From NCBI GenBank assembly GCA_021325455.1, contig JAJPHD010000003.1:1-64000 (forward strand): a stretch of 64,000 bases of DNA. Direction: 5' to 3'. Origin of the DNA: Actinomycetota bacterium (GTDB lineage: Bacteria > Actinomycetota > Acidimicrobiia > Acidimicrobiales > JAJPHD01). The stretch's first letter is position 1, and the number at the start of each line of letters is the position of its first letter. The translations under genes and the position numbers were made by a program. Below the pieces are notes generated by a model. That model was not told where the DNA came from. It did no database searches and worked only from the letters and a program-made list of their open reading frames with translations. Positions 36,557 to 45,722 of the stretch are shown one piece after another.

Positions 36557-37204
36557 ATGGGATCGCTGGTGATCGCCATAGACGGGCCGGGCGGGTCGGG
36601 GAAGTCCACCCTGGCCAGGGAGCTCGCCGGCCGGCTCGGCCTGGAGCGCCTCGACACGGGGGCCATGTACCGCGCCCTCGCCCTGGCCGTCCTGCGCCAG
36701 GGGATGGACCCGGGGGATGCCAGGGGGGTGACCGAGCTGGCTGGGAGGGTCCGCCTCGAGATCGAGGGGTCGGCGGTACGGCTGGACGGAGAGGATGTCT
36801 CGGCCGCCATCCGCACTCCCGAGGTGACCCGGGCCGCCTCGGCGGTGGCTGCCCACCCCGGGGCCAGGAGGGTCCTCGTGGCGGAGCAGCGGGCCTGGGT
36901 GGAGAGCCACGGGGGCGGGGTCGTGGAGGGCCGTGACATCGGGACGGTCGTGTGCCCCGACGCCGACCTCAAGGTGTACCTGACCGCCGACCCCGTCGAG
37001 CGGGCCCGTCGGCGGTCGGCGGAGCTGGCCGGGGCCCAGGCCGCCGACGCTGCTGCCGACGAGCTGGCCCGGAGGGACCGGGACGACTCCACCCGGGCCA
37101 CCTCGCCCCTGGATGTGGCTCCGGGAGCGGTCGTGATCGATACCACCGGCCGCCCCGTCGAGGGGGTCGTGGACCAGATCCTGTCCTTGCTGGAGAAGCG
37201 GTGA
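36557..37204 (+). CDS. cmk: Cytidylate kinase
   Basis: This 215-residue enzyme phosphorylates CMP and dCMP. The P-loop is IDGPGGSGKSTLARELA, followed by LDTGAMYRALAL and the VVEGRDIGTVVCPDADLKVY motif. Cmk next to aroA and ahead of plsC and der is a common bacterial order. It overlaps plsC by GTGA. Confidence 0.96.
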   Translation: MGSLVIAIDGPGGSGKSTLARELAGRLGLERLDTGAMYRALALAVLRQGMDPGDARGVTELAGRVRLEIEGSAVRLDGEDVSAAIRTPEVTRAASAVAAHPGARRVLVAEQRAWVESHGGGVVEGRDIGTVVCPDADLKVYLTADPVERARRRSAELAGAQAADAAADELARRDRDDSTRATSPLDVAPGAVVIDTTGRPVEGVVDQILSLLEKR

Positions 37205-38004
37205 TCGCCGCCGTCCCCCCCCGCCCCGGCCGGGAGCCTGGCGACGTCGGCCTCCCCGCCCGCCGCCCCGCACCCAGGCGCCCCCCGCCCCGCCTCGTCC
37301 CCCCCACCCTCCCGGCTCGCTGGTTCTACGCCCTGGCCCGGGTCGTGCTCTACGCCCTGGCCCGGGCGCTGTGGCAGGTGACGATCGAGGGCCGGGAAAG
37401 GGTCCCGAGCTCGGGACCCTTCATCGTGGCCCCCGTCCACCGGTCGAACATCGACACCGTGCTGATGGCCGTCGTCACCAGGCGCCGGCTCTGCTACCTG
37501 GCTAAAGACTCCCTGTGGCGCTGGCGTCCGCTGGGATGGTTGTTCAGCGCCCTGGGTGGCTTCCCGGTCCGGAGAGGGATGGCGGACCGGGAGGCCCTGC
37601 GCCGCTCGATCCAGATCCTGGAGAGTGGGCAGTCCCTCGTGGTCTTCCCCGAAGGCACCCGCCGCTCGGGCCCCGAGGTGCAGGAGCTCTTCGAGGGCGC
37701 CGCCTACCTGTCCCTGCGCACGGGGGCGCCCATAGTCCCCATAGGCATCGGCGGGTCCGAGGGAGCGCTCCCCCGGGGAGCCAAGCTGCCCTCCCGGACC
37801 AAGGTGCACATGGTGGTGGGCAACCCGATCGTCCCCCCCCGGCCGGCGGGCCCCGGAGGCCGGGTCCACCGCCACGAGGTGAGGGACATGACCGCCGAGC
37901 TCCGCCTCCGCCTGCAGGCCTTGTTCGACCGGGCCCAGGCCCTGAGCAGCACCGGTGAGCGGGGGGGAGGGCGGGGCTTACCCGGGAGCTCCGGGCGGGG
38001 ATAA
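37201..38004 (+). CDS. plsC: 1-acyl-sn-glycerol-3-phosphate acyltransferase
   Basis: This 267-residue protein is a PlsC-family acyltransferase of phospholipid synthesis. The catalytic HxxxxD-type block is VAPVHRSNIDTVLMAV, and the acyl-acceptor motif is VVFPEGTRRSGPEVQ. A hydrophobic segment near 40-58 should anchor it to the membrane. The first 35 residues are Pro/Arg-rich. A GTGA overlap with cmk fixes the start. Confidence 0.9.
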   Translation: MIAAVPPRPGREPGDVGLPARRPAPRRPPPRLVPPTLPARWFYALARVVLYALARALWQVTIEGRERVPSSGPFIVAPVHRSNIDTVLMAVVTRRRLCYLAKDSLWRWRPLGWLFSALGGFPVRRGMADREALRRSIQILESGQSLVVFPEGTRRSGPEVQELFEGAAYLSLRTGAPIVPIGIGGSEGALPRGAKLPSRTKVHMVVGNPIVPPRPAGPGGRVHRHEVRDMTAELRLRLQALFDRAQALSSTGERGGGRGLPGSSGRG

Positions 38005-38005
38005 T
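38000..38005 (+). promoter_or_regulatory. -10 element GATAAT, leaderless
   Basis: The hexamer ends 6 nt before ATG 38012 and overlaps the end of plsC. CTTACC at 37977-37982 is a weak -35, 17 bp away. Confidence 0.45.
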
Positions 38006-38011
38006 GGGTGC

Positions 38012-38575
38012 ATGACCACAGCACGAGAGGATGAGGCCCCCCGCTGGCGGGGCATCAACCACCTGGCCCTGGTGACCCAGGACATGGACGCCACGGTGCG
38101 CTTCTACCACGGGGTGCTGGGGGCCCGCCTGGTGTGCACGATAGGGACGCCGGCCTTCCGGCACTACTTCTTCGAGTTCGGGGCGGAGAACACCGTGGCC
38201 TTCTTCGAGTACGCCGGGGCCCCCGGGGAGCCCTTTGCCAAGCCAGCCGGGGTCCCCGACCCCCGGGCCGTCCAGTTCGACCACCTGTCGTTCAACCTCC
38301 CCGACGAGGACGCCCTCCTGGCCCTCCGGGCCCGGCTCAAGGAGGCGGGTTGCGAGGTGACCGACGTGGTGGACCACGGGTTCATCCACTCCATCTACTT
38401 CCACGACCCCAACGGCATCGCCCTGGAGGCGTCGTGGTGGGTCCTGGATGCCACCGGGCGCCCGGCCGACTACGGGGACGACCGGCTCTTCGCCGACCCC
38501 GACCCCGTGCCGGCTGTGCGCGAGCTGCAGGAGACGGGGTCGGTGGCCTCCGTCCCCCACACCCGCTTGGCCTAG
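38012..38575 (+). CDS. VOC-superfamily (glyoxalase/dioxygenase-fold) protein
   Basis: This 187-residue protein has the paired beta-alpha-beta-beta-beta modules of the VOC superfamily: INHLALVTQDMDATVRFYHG, FDHLSFNLPDEDAL and IYFHDPNGIALEASWW. The His and Glu positions could bind a metal. Family activities range from glyoxalase to extradiol dioxygenase and resistance proteins, so the function is open. Confidence 0.88.
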   Translation: MTTAREDEAPRWRGINHLALVTQDMDATVRFYHGVLGARLVCTIGTPAFRHYFFEFGAENTVAFFEYAGAPGEPFAKPAGVPDPRAVQFDHLSFNLPDEDALLALRARLKEAGCEVTDVVDHGFIHSIYFHDPNGIALEASWWVLDATGRPADYGDDRLFADPDPVPAVRELQETGSVASVPHTRLA

Positions 38576-38615
38576 CGCCTACCGGCGCCCCGGTTCGGCC
38601 CCGAGCACCAGAGAG

Positions 38616-40655
38616 CTACCCCTCGATCGAGGGCAGCTGCTGGGTGGGCACGTCGGGGTCGTCCCCGGCGGGCCCCGGTCCGCCCGACCCCGCCGGCCGG
38701 GAGTGCTGGCGCCCGGTCGCCGGGGCCTCGAGCTCGGCGGTCTCTCCGGGAAGCCTGCCCTCTCCCGGGCCTGGCCCCGAGATGAGCACCCCGCCCTCCG
38801 CCGGTGCGGGGATGCGGACCAGGGGAGGGGCGTGCTGGCCGGGGCCCAGGGCGGAGGGCGACGGTGATGAACCGGCGCGGTCGGCCGGCGACGGGGGCCG
38901 AGTTGCCGGGGGCCCGGGGGGTGGCTCCGTCCTCCCGGTCGGCTGGCCTCCTTGCCCGTGGTCGGCCTGACCGGCCGCTCCCGGTGACGAGGGATCCGGT
39001 ACCGGGACCCGGGGGGAGGGGGCCGGGGGGGCAGGAGTGGAGGGGGGCGCTTCCGGCCATGGATGGGGGCGGCCCTCGGGCGCCCCGCCGCTCCTGGCCC
39101 CGGTCCCGGCCGGCCCGGGGCTCACCTCTGGAGCCCCAGCCGGTGGGGATGAGGGGGCCTTTGGGGGACGGGCCTCGCCGGCAGGGGGCGGGGAGGAGCC
39201 TGCACCCGGTGAGCCCCGGGCTTCGTTCTGGCTGCCGTCAGCGTCCTCACTGCCCACGGGGGAGGGCTGCCGGCGGCGCCTGGCCGTCCAGGGGGCCCGC
39301 CAGGACGGCCCCCCGGTGACGGCCGGGCCGGCGACCCCGTCTTCCACCCGGGACCCTCCCGCCGGGGCAGGCTCCCTGCTCCCGGCTCGGGGTCGTCCCG
39401 CTGGCGCCCTCTCCCCCCCAGCCCGGTGGGGGCGCCCCCCTCCCGGGCCCTTTGGCCGGGAGGAGAGGTACTGCTGCATGAGCCGGGCGGCTGAGGAGCC
39501 GGGGTCGGACCGGGGGGCACTCTCGGCCTGCAGCAGGGGGGCGCTGGCGGCCACGGCCACGGCCCCGTCAAGTGCCGTCCGCCAGATGGACTCCTCCACG
39601 GGCCCGGCCGCGGCGCGGATGCGTTGGGAAAGGAGGCGCCACGCCCCGGCGGTGGCACCGGCCAGGAAGGCCACCCCGATGGCGGCCAGGGCGGCGGGGT
39701 CGCCGGGCACGACCCAGGCGAGGAGGGCCAGGACCAGGCCTGTCAGGCAGGCCAGCAGGGCCAGGGGGAGCCAGGCGGTGCTGGCCACGGCCCAGCCCAG
39801 CCGGCGGTGGGCTGCCGACACCTCCCGGGCCATCGAGAGGTGGCTGTCCTGGTCCAGGAGGTCCTCGGCGGTCACCCGCCCCGTGAGAAGCGCCCGCCAG
39901 CGCTGGCGCTGCTCGGAGAGAGCAGCGGTCAGGGCGTCGAGGGAGCGGGGCGAGGGCCGGGAGGTCGCAGGGGCCTCCGGTCGGCGACCACCCGGCCGGT
40001 CTGCCTCGTCTTCTTCCTCTCCCGGACCGCTCGCCCCCCCGGCCAGGGCCTCGCCCCACCACCCGAGGGACCGGGCAACGGCCTGGCCGGCATGGGGGGG
40101 GAGCGAGCTGGACAGGTCCTCCAGGCACCGGCGCAGGTGGTCCACCCGGCCGGTCAGGCCAGCGACCGTGCTGGAGCCGCCCTCTCCCAGGCGGGTGGCC
40201 GTGGCCAGCTCCAGCCCCAGCTGGTAGGCGGAGCCCCATTGCCGGTTGGCTCCCCCCAGGGCCTGGAGCAGGCGCTCGTGCAGCTGGGCCAGCTCCCGGC
40301 GGTAGGCGTCGGCCCGGCTGCCGGCCGGGGACGGCTCGGGCCTGCGCTCCTCCAGGATGCGGCGGGCCAGGCTGGTGGTCGGCAGGGGCAGGTCCGTGGG
40401 CCAGGCCGGGTGCTGGCGGATGGCCCGGATGCCCGCCTCGACCCGGACCAGGCCAACGGCGTGCTGCTGGCGGGACGCCAGGGGCGCCAGGGCCGACGGT
40501 CCGGCGGGATCGCCCTCACCAGCGGTGGGCGAGCCCAGCCCGTAGAGGTCGCCGATCTCCCACCCGAGGTCCAGGGCGATCCGGACATGAGGGTCACCTT
40601 GGTGCTCACCGGCCGAGCTGGCTGCGTGGCTGCCGGCATCGAGGACTGCGCTCAT
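38616..40655 (-). CDS. Large two-TM protein of unknown function with Pro-rich tail
   Basis: I do not recognise this 679-residue protein. It has a mainly helical N-terminal region (1 to about 290), an Arg/Glu/Asp-rich linker near 205-238, a membrane hairpin with segments at about 292-315 and 321-342, a short helical stretch to about 400, and a Pro/Gly/Ser-rich tail from about 400 to the end. The final PTQQLPSIEG is neat. A good Shine-Dalgarno sequence (GAGGGAG) precedes ATG 40655, and a TAGGGT element about 115 nt upstream on this strand may be its -10. The tail composition makes the open frame easy to keep by chance, but the start region and the TM hairpin look real. Confidence 0.72.
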   Translation of the reverse strand: MSAVLDAGSHAASSAGEHQGDPHVRIALDLGWEIGDLYGLGSPTAGEGDPAGPSALAPLASRQQHAVGLVRVEAGIRAIRQHPAWPTDLPLPTTSLARRILEERRPEPSPAGSRADAYRRELAQLHERLLQALGGANRQWGSAYQLGLELATATRLGEGGSSTVAGLTGRVDHLRRCLEDLSSSLPPHAGQAVARSLGWWGEALAGGASGPGEEEDEADRPGGRRPEAPATSRPSPRSLDALTAALSEQRQRWRALLTGRVTAEDLLDQDSHLSMAREVSAAHRRLGWAVASTAWLPLALLACLTGLVLALLAWVVPGDPAALAAIGVAFLAGATAGAWRLLSQRIRAAAGPVEESIWRTALDGAVAVAASAPLLQAESAPRSDPGSSAARLMQQYLSSRPKGPGGGRPHRAGGERAPAGRPRAGSREPAPAGGSRVEDGVAGPAVTGGPSWRAPWTARRRRQPSPVGSEDADGSQNEARGSPGAGSSPPPAGEARPPKAPSSPPAGAPEVSPGPAGTGARSGGAPEGRPHPWPEAPPSTPAPPAPSPRVPVPDPSSPGAAGQADHGQGGQPTGRTEPPPGPPATRPPSPADRAGSSPSPSALGPGQHAPPLVRIPAPAEGGVLISGPGPGEGRLPGETAELEAPATGRQHSRPAGSGGPGPAGDDPDVPTQQLPSIEG

Positions 40656-40795
40656 CTGCTCTCCCTCGTGTCATGGCGGGTCAGGCCTCGCTGCCCTGGC
40701 CGCCGGGCGCCCGCCTTGGGTCCAGGGTCCACCCCTGGTGGCGGGCGGCAGGTCGCTTTGCCGGATCAGACCCTACCGAGAGGAGGTGGCGCCTG

Positions 40796-41872
40796 TCAGC
40801 CCCGGCTCCGGGCCCGCCCCCCGGCAGCCGTTCCCGGGAGCGACCGGGCCCCTCCTCTGCCCTCGAGGAGCGGCCTCCCTGGTGCCCGGGAACGGGGGCC
40901 CTGAGCGCCGGCGTCCAGCCGGCGGGCGCAGTGCCCGGACAGGGCCTCCAGGACCACCCGGTTGGCCAGGTAGGCCGTCACCTCGGCATGGTCGTAGGGG
41001 GGCGACAGCTCCACCACGTCCATGCCGGCCAAGGGCAGCTCGAGGGCGCAGCGGCGCACGGCGTCGAGCAGCTGGCGCGCCGTGAGGCCCCCGGGTTCGG
41101 GGGTCCCGGTGCCGGGGGCCATCCTCGGGTCCACCACGTCCACGTCCACCGAGAGGAAGACCCCGTCACACCCGTCGGTGGCGATGCCGAACGCCTCGTC
41201 GAGGCAGTCGTCGAGGCCCCGGCCGACGATCTCTGTCATCTCGAAGGAGCGCATCCCCTGGTCGGCCATCCAGTCCAGGGTCTCGGGCTCGGGCCAGTAC
41301 CCCCGGAGCCCGATCTGGAGGAAGCGGTCGCCCCGGACCGCCCCCGACTCGATGAGCCGCCGCATCGGGGTCCCATGACCGATCAGCGACCCGAACTGGG
41401 TGTCGCCGGTGTCGGCATGGGCGTCGAAGTGCACCACCGAGACCCGGCCCATCCCGAGGTGGCGGGCCACGCCCGTGACGTCGGGCCAGGCGATGGTGTG
41501 ATCGCCCCCCAGCACCACGGGGAGGGCTCCGGCCCCGGCCACGGCGGCCACGGCATCCTCCAACCGGTGGAGGGAGGCCTCGCTGTCGACCCCCGGCATC
41601 TCCACGTCCCCGGCATCCACCACGTGGAGCTGGCGCAAGGGATCCACACCGAGGGCCAGGTGGGGCCGGGAACCATCGTGGGCCAGGTAGTCGGTGGCCC
41701 GGGCGGCCTGGGGGCCGAAGCGGGCCCCGGGACGGTGCGAGGTGCCGGCGTCGTAGGGGGCACCGATCACCACCACGTCGACATGGCTGAGGGACGGGCC
41801 GTCTCCCAGGTCCACCCTGGGTACACCGAGGAAGGTGATGTCCGGTCCGTACATCCCGCCCTCCCTGGTCAT
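40796..41872 (-). CDS. speB: Agmatinase/ureohydrolase-family protein
   Basis: This 358-residue arginase-fold enzyme has the manganese ligands in VLGGDHTIAWPD, VHFDAHADTGD and FLSVDVDVVDPRMAPGTGTP. The GTGTPEPGG loop suits agmatinase or guanidinobutyrase. The product would be a diamine or amino acid plus urea. The class III aminotransferase divergent to it could act on the product, for instance putrescine or 4-aminobutyrate. The last 35 residues are low-complexity. A near-perfect GGAGGTGA precedes ATG 41872, while ATG 41854 also has GGGAGG. Confidence 0.88.
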   Translation of the reverse strand: MTREGGMYGPDITFLGVPRVDLGDGPSLSHVDVVVIGAPYDAGTSHRPGARFGPQAARATDYLAHDGSRPHLALGVDPLRQLHVVDAGDVEMPGVDSEASLHRLEDAVAAVAGAGALPVVLGGDHTIAWPDVTGVARHLGMGRVSVVHFDAHADTGDTQFGSLIGHGTPMRRLIESGAVRGDRFLQIGLRGYWPEPETLDWMADQGMRSFEMTEIVGRGLDDCLDEAFGIATDGCDGVFLSVDVDVVDPRMAPGTGTPEPGGLTARQLLDAVRRCALELPLAGMDVVELSPPYDHAEVTAYLANRVVLEALSGHCARRLDAGAQGPRSRAPGRPLLEGRGGARSLPGTAAGGRARSRG

Positions 41873-41984
41873 CCCTCACCTCCCTCGCCGATGGCGGGAT
41901 CCTATCTTATCCAGGGTTCTCGTAGGAGAGGGCCTGTGGCACCATTGATTCCGTTGACTGAAGGCTGCTTCGCCACGGATTCGC

Positions 41985-42014
41985 TTGACAGGAAGGGGCC
42001 GGAGCGGACAAGAT
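41985..42014 (+). promoter_or_regulatory. Promoter of the class III aminotransferase gene
   Basis: A consensus -35 TTGACA (41985-41990) and -10 CAAGAT (42009-42014) are 18 bp apart. The start of transcription would be near 42021, about 40 nt before ATG 42062. Confidence 0.6.
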
Positions 42015-42061
42015 GGGGCAGCATCCATCCAACACCAAGCGCGAGAAGGGACCCCGACCCC

Positions 42062-43456
42062 ATGACCGCCACCGGCTCCACCTCGACCCACCTGGACCCC
42101 GCCCGCCTGCAGGAGGCGGCCAAGCGTCACCTCTGGATGCACTTCACCCGCATGTCGGCCTACTCGGACCACGACGTGCCGGTCATAGCCAGGGGGCAGG
42201 GGCCCTACGTCTGGGACTCCCGGGGAAGGCGCTACCTGGACGGCCTGTCGGGCCTGTTCGTGGTGCAGGCCGGGCACGGACGCCAAGAGCTGGCCGATGC
42301 GGCCTCGGCCCAGGCCGCCACCCTTGGCTACTTCCCCCTCTGGAGCTACGCCCACCCGACCGGGGTGGAGCTGGCCGAGCGCCTGGCGACAATGGCCCCC
42401 GGCCAGATCAACCGGGTCTTCTTCACCACCGGGGGCTCCGAAGCGGTGGAGTCGGCGTGGAAGCTGGCCCGCCAGTACTTCCGGGCCATCGGCCAGCCCG
42501 GCCGCTACAAGGTCATCAGCCGCAACATCGCCTACCACGGCACGACCATGGGCGCCCTTTCCATAACCGGGCTGGCCGACATCAAGGCTCCCTTCGAGCC
42601 CCTCGTGCCCGGGTCGGTGCGGGTGCCCAACACGAACTTCTACCGGGCCCCTGAGCACGGTGACGACCCCGAGGCCTTCGGCCGGTGGGCGGCGGGGGCC
42701 ATAGAGGCCGCCATCGAGATGGAGGGGCCGGAGTCGGTGGCGGCAGTCTTCCTGGAGCCGGTGCAGAACTCCGGGGGGTGCTTCACCCCTCCTCCCGGCT
42801 ACTTCGCCCGGGTGCGGGAGATCTGCGACCGCCACGGCGTCCTCCTCGTCTCCGACGAGGTGATCTGCGCCTTCGGCCGGCTGGGCCACTGGTTCGGCGC
42901 CGAGCGCTACGGCTATGAGCCGGACATGATCACGGTGGCCAAGGGGCTCACCAGCGGCTACTCGCCCATCGGGGCCCTCCTCGCCAGCGACCGGCTCATG
43001 GAGCCCTTCCTCGCCGACCACCGCACCTTCCTGCACGGGATCACCTTCGCCGGCCACCCGGTCAGCTCGGCCGTGGCCCTCGCCAACCTCGACCTGTTCG
43101 AGAAGGAGGACCTCCTCGGCAACGTGCGGACCCGCGAGGAGCGGTTCCGCCAGACCCTGGAGCGGCTGCTCGAGCTCCCCATAGTCGGTGATGTCCGGGG
43201 CGCGGGGTACTTCTACGGCATAGAGCTGGTGAAGGACAAGGCCACCAAGGAGAGCTTCGAGGAGGAGGAGTGCGAGAGGCTGCTGAGGGGGTTCGTGTCG
43301 CCGGCCCTCTTCGAGGCCGGCCTCATCTGCCGGGCCGACGACCGGGGCGACCCCGTGATCCAGCTGGCTCCGCCCCTCGTGTGCGGCCCGGAGCACTTCG
43401 ACGAGATCGAGCAGGTGCTGCGGGACGTGCTGAGCCAGGCCTGGCAGCGGCTGTGA
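42062..43456 (+). CDS. Class III PLP-dependent aminotransferase
   Basis: This 464-residue enzyme is of the omega-aminotransferase type. It has YLDGLSGLFVVQAGHG, the cofactor contact FFTTGGSEAVESAWKLAR, the DEVICAFGRLGHWFGA segment with its Asp, and the PLP lysine in MITVAKGLTSGYSP. Typical substrates are 4-aminobutyrate, beta-alanine, putrescine or taurine-like amines with pyruvate. It is divergent from the agmatinase-like gene and just upstream of alanine dehydrogenase, which could recycle the alanine made. Confidence 0.93.
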   Translation: MTATGSTSTHLDPARLQEAAKRHLWMHFTRMSAYSDHDVPVIARGQGPYVWDSRGRRYLDGLSGLFVVQAGHGRQELADAASAQAATLGYFPLWSYAHPTGVELAERLATMAPGQINRVFFTTGGSEAVESAWKLARQYFRAIGQPGRYKVISRNIAYHGTTMGALSITGLADIKAPFEPLVPGSVRVPNTNFYRAPEHGDDPEAFGRWAAGAIEAAIEMEGPESVAAVFLEPVQNSGGCFTPPPGYFARVREICDRHGVLLVSDEVICAFGRLGHWFGAERYGYEPDMITVAKGLTSGYSPIGALLASDRLMEPFLADHRTFLHGITFAGHPVSSAVALANLDLFEKEDLLGNVRTREERFRQTLERLLELPIVGDVRGAGYFYGIELVKDKATKESFEEEECERLLRGFVSPALFEAGLICRADDRGDPVIQLAPPLVCGPEHFDEIEQVLRDVLSQAWQRL

Positions 43457-43556
43457 GTCCTAAGGTAGAGGCCATGCAAGGAGCGCGGCACAGGCGGAGG
43501 AGCCGGGCCGGGCGGCCCGGCCCGAGCGGCGAGGCCCCGGAGAGAAGGAGCGGACT

Positions 43557-44669
43557 ATGAGAGTCGGCATCCCCCGTGAGGTGAAGAACCACGAGTACCG
43601 GGTGGCCATCACCCCCGCCGGCGTCAAGGAGCTCACCTCCGCCGGGCACTTCGTCTACGTCGAGCAAGGCGCTGGCGCGGGCTCGTCCATCCCCGACGCC
43701 GACTACATGGCGGCGGGGGCCAAGACCCTGGAGTCCGCCGACGACGTGTGGGCCGAAGCCGACCTGGTGCTCAAGGTGAAGGAGCCGGTGGAGGAGGAGT
43801 ACCACCGGCTGCGCTCGGGCCAGGTGCTCTTCACCTACCTCCACCTGGCCGCTTCCCGGCCCTGCACCGACGCCCTCCTGTCCTCGGGCATCACTGCCGT
43901 GGCCTACGAGACGGTCCAGCTGCCCGATGGCTCCCTCCCCCTTCTTGCCCCCATGAGCGAGGTGGCGGGGCGCATGGCGCCCCAGGTCGGGGCCCGCTGC
44001 CTCGAGAGGGAGGTGGGGGGCCGGGGGATCCTGATGGGCGGGGTGTCGGGGGTCTACGCCGCCAAGGTCGTGGTGCTCGGCGCCGGCGTCTCGGGCATGA
44101 ACGCGGCGGCCATCGCCCTGGGCATGCAGGCCGAGGTCCTCCTCATGGACAAGAACATCGACAAGCTGAGGGCGGCCGACCGCATCTACCAGGGGCACCT
44201 GCAGACGGTGGCCTCCAACACCTACGAGATCGAGCGGGCCTGCGTGGATGCCGACCTCGTCATCGGGGCCGTGCTGGTGCCCGGGGCCAAGGCTCCGACC
44301 CTGGTCACCAACGACCTGGTGGCCCGCATGAAGCCGGGGTCGGTGCTGGTGGACATCTCCGTCGACCAGGGAGGGTGCTTCGAAGCCACCCGTCCCACCA
44401 CCCACTCCAACCCCACCTTCATGGTCTCCGACTCGGTCTTCTATTGCGTGGCCAACATGCCAGGGGCCGTTCCCCACACCTCGACCTATGCCCTCACCAA
44501 CGTCACCCTGCCCTACATAGAGGCCATCGCCAACCGGGGTCTGGCCGACGCCTGCGCTGCCGACCCTGCCCTGGCCCTCGGCGTGAACGTGGTGGGGGGA
44601 CAGCTCACCAACGCCCCCGTGGCCGAAGCTCACGGCCTCTCGAGCGTGGCACTGGACGAGGTGCTGTAG
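43557..44669 (+). CDS. ald: Alanine dehydrogenase
   Basis: This 370-residue NAD-dependent enzyme interconverts alanine and pyruvate plus ammonia. MRVGIPREVKNHEYRVAITP is the pyruvate-binding start, and the NAD motif is VVVLGAGVSGMNAAAIALGM. The lysine and His of the active site fall in LKVKEPVEEEY and FTYLHLAA. AAGGAG precedes the ATG. TAAGGT at 43461-43466 is a possible -10, giving a leader of about 85 nt. Confidence 0.95.
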   Translation: MRVGIPREVKNHEYRVAITPAGVKELTSAGHFVYVEQGAGAGSSIPDADYMAAGAKTLESADDVWAEADLVLKVKEPVEEEYHRLRSGQVLFTYLHLAASRPCTDALLSSGITAVAYETVQLPDGSLPLLAPMSEVAGRMAPQVGARCLEREVGGRGILMGGVSGVYAAKVVVLGAGVSGMNAAAIALGMQAEVLLMDKNIDKLRAADRIYQGHLQTVASNTYEIERACVDADLVIGAVLVPGAKAPTLVTNDLVARMKPGSVLVDISVDQGGCFEATRPTTHSNPTFMVSDSVFYCVANMPGAVPHTSTYALTNVTLPYIEAIANRGLADACAADPALALGVNVVGGQLTNAPVAEAHGLSSVALDEVL

Positions 44670-44748
44670 GGGAGGGAAGCCCGAAGCCGTCCGCCCCGTC
44701 GCCTCCTCGGGCCCCGGCCGGTGGCGCTGGTGGCAAGCCTGCCTTGGG

Positions 44749-44754
44749 TAGCCT
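44749..44754 (+). promoter_or_regulatory. -10 element TAGCCT, leaderless
   Basis: The hexamer ends 7 nt before GTG 44762, the start of the ATP-binding protein. Confidence 0.45.
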
Positions 44755-44761
44755 GGGGGAG

Positions 44762-45676
44762 GTGACGGCGCCGGACCAGGGGCCGCCCGGCGGGAGCCGG
44801 CGGGCCGGCACCCCCCTGCCGGCCGCACCGGCCATGGCCGGGTGGGCCCGCCAGTTCGTCCGGGCCACCCTCTCCGCCTGGTCGGTGGAGGAGCCGCTCA
44901 TAGAGGCGGCCGTGCTGGTGGCCTCCGAGCTGGCCACCAACGCCCTCCTGCACGCCCCGGGGCCCTATCAGCTGGACGTGGTGGAGATGACCTCGGGAGT
45001 GAGGCTCAGCGTGGCGGATGCCTCGCCCCTACCGCCTCGCCTGCGGTCCTACCGCCTGCTCTCCACCACGGGGAGGGGAATGGCTCTCGTGGTCCAGCTG
45101 GCCCGGGCCTGGGGCAGCGAGCTCACGGGCACGGGCAAGACGGTGTGGGCGGAGCTGGCCTCCACCCCCATCCCCGGTAGGGGGGTGGGCCAGGCTGGAT
45201 GGCGGCCCTTGCCGGAGGTGGCCGGGGAGGAGCTGGTGTGGGTGGACTACCTGGGAGTGCCCGTGGCGGCCTACCTGGCCCTCCAGGAGGACAATGACGA
45301 CCTGGTGCGGGACTGCGAGCTGCTTCTCACCACCCGGGCCAGGCCCGGATCGACACCCCCCCGGCTGCTCGACGCCGCCCTGGCCCTCACCGAGCGCTTC
45401 GCCAGAGCCCGGGAGGCCCACCGGGACATCGTGGCCGCCGCCGCCTCGGAGGGGCGGGACCGGGTGGACCTGCGCGTCCAGGTGGGGCGCAGGGGGGCGG
45501 TCGCCGGGGTGGAGGAGTACCTGGCGCTCATGGAGGAGCTGGACGGCTTCTGCCGCTCCGGGGCCCTGCTGGTGGACCCCCCCAGCGACCAGGTGGTGGC
45601 CCTGCGGCGCTGGTTCGTGGAGGAGACGACGGCCCAGCTCGGCCAGCTCGCCGGTCCCACCCCCTTCCCGGGCTAG
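44762..45676 (+). CDS. RsbW-like ATP-binding protein with extra C-terminal domain
   Basis: This 304-residue protein has a GHKL/HATPase_c_2 domain at about 25-140. The N-box is VASELATNALLHA, the G1 region VADASPLPP, and G2 is TTGRGMALVVQLA. This domain is found in anti-sigma serine kinases of the RsbW/SpoIIAB type. A second, helical domain at about 160-304 (VDYLGVPVAAYLALQEDNDD onwards) is not one I recognise. It may act in signalling with a STAS antagonist and a PP2C phosphatase; a SpoIIE phosphatase lies 4.6 kb downstream, but no STAS gene is in view. Confidence 0.82.
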   Translation: MTAPDQGPPGGSRRAGTPLPAAPAMAGWARQFVRATLSAWSVEEPLIEAAVLVASELATNALLHAPGPYQLDVVEMTSGVRLSVADASPLPPRLRSYRLLSTTGRGMALVVQLARAWGSELTGTGKTVWAELASTPIPGRGVGQAGWRPLPEVAGEELVWVDYLGVPVAAYLALQEDNDDLVRDCELLLTTRARPGSTPPRLLDAALALTERFARAREAHRDIVAAAASEGRDRVDLRVQVGRRGAVAGVEEYLALMEELDGFCRSGALLVDPPSDQVVALRRWFVEETTAQLGQLAGPTPFPG

Positions 45677-45707
45677 GGCGGTGCTCCGGTCCTCCCGGGG
45701 CCCGTCG

Positions 45708-45713
45708 TACACT
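45708..45713 (+). promoter_or_regulatory. -10 element TACACT, leaderless
   Basis: The hexamer ends 9 nt before ATG 45723. Confidence 0.4.
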
Positions 45714-45722
45714 TGCCCGCCA

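Noticed and set aside
34448-37273. A 941-codon open frame on the minus strand
   Set aside because: It runs antisense through tyrA, aroA and cmk, which have full family motifs. Its own translation is low-complexity His/Gly/Pro-rich, as expected from the complement of G+C-rich genes.
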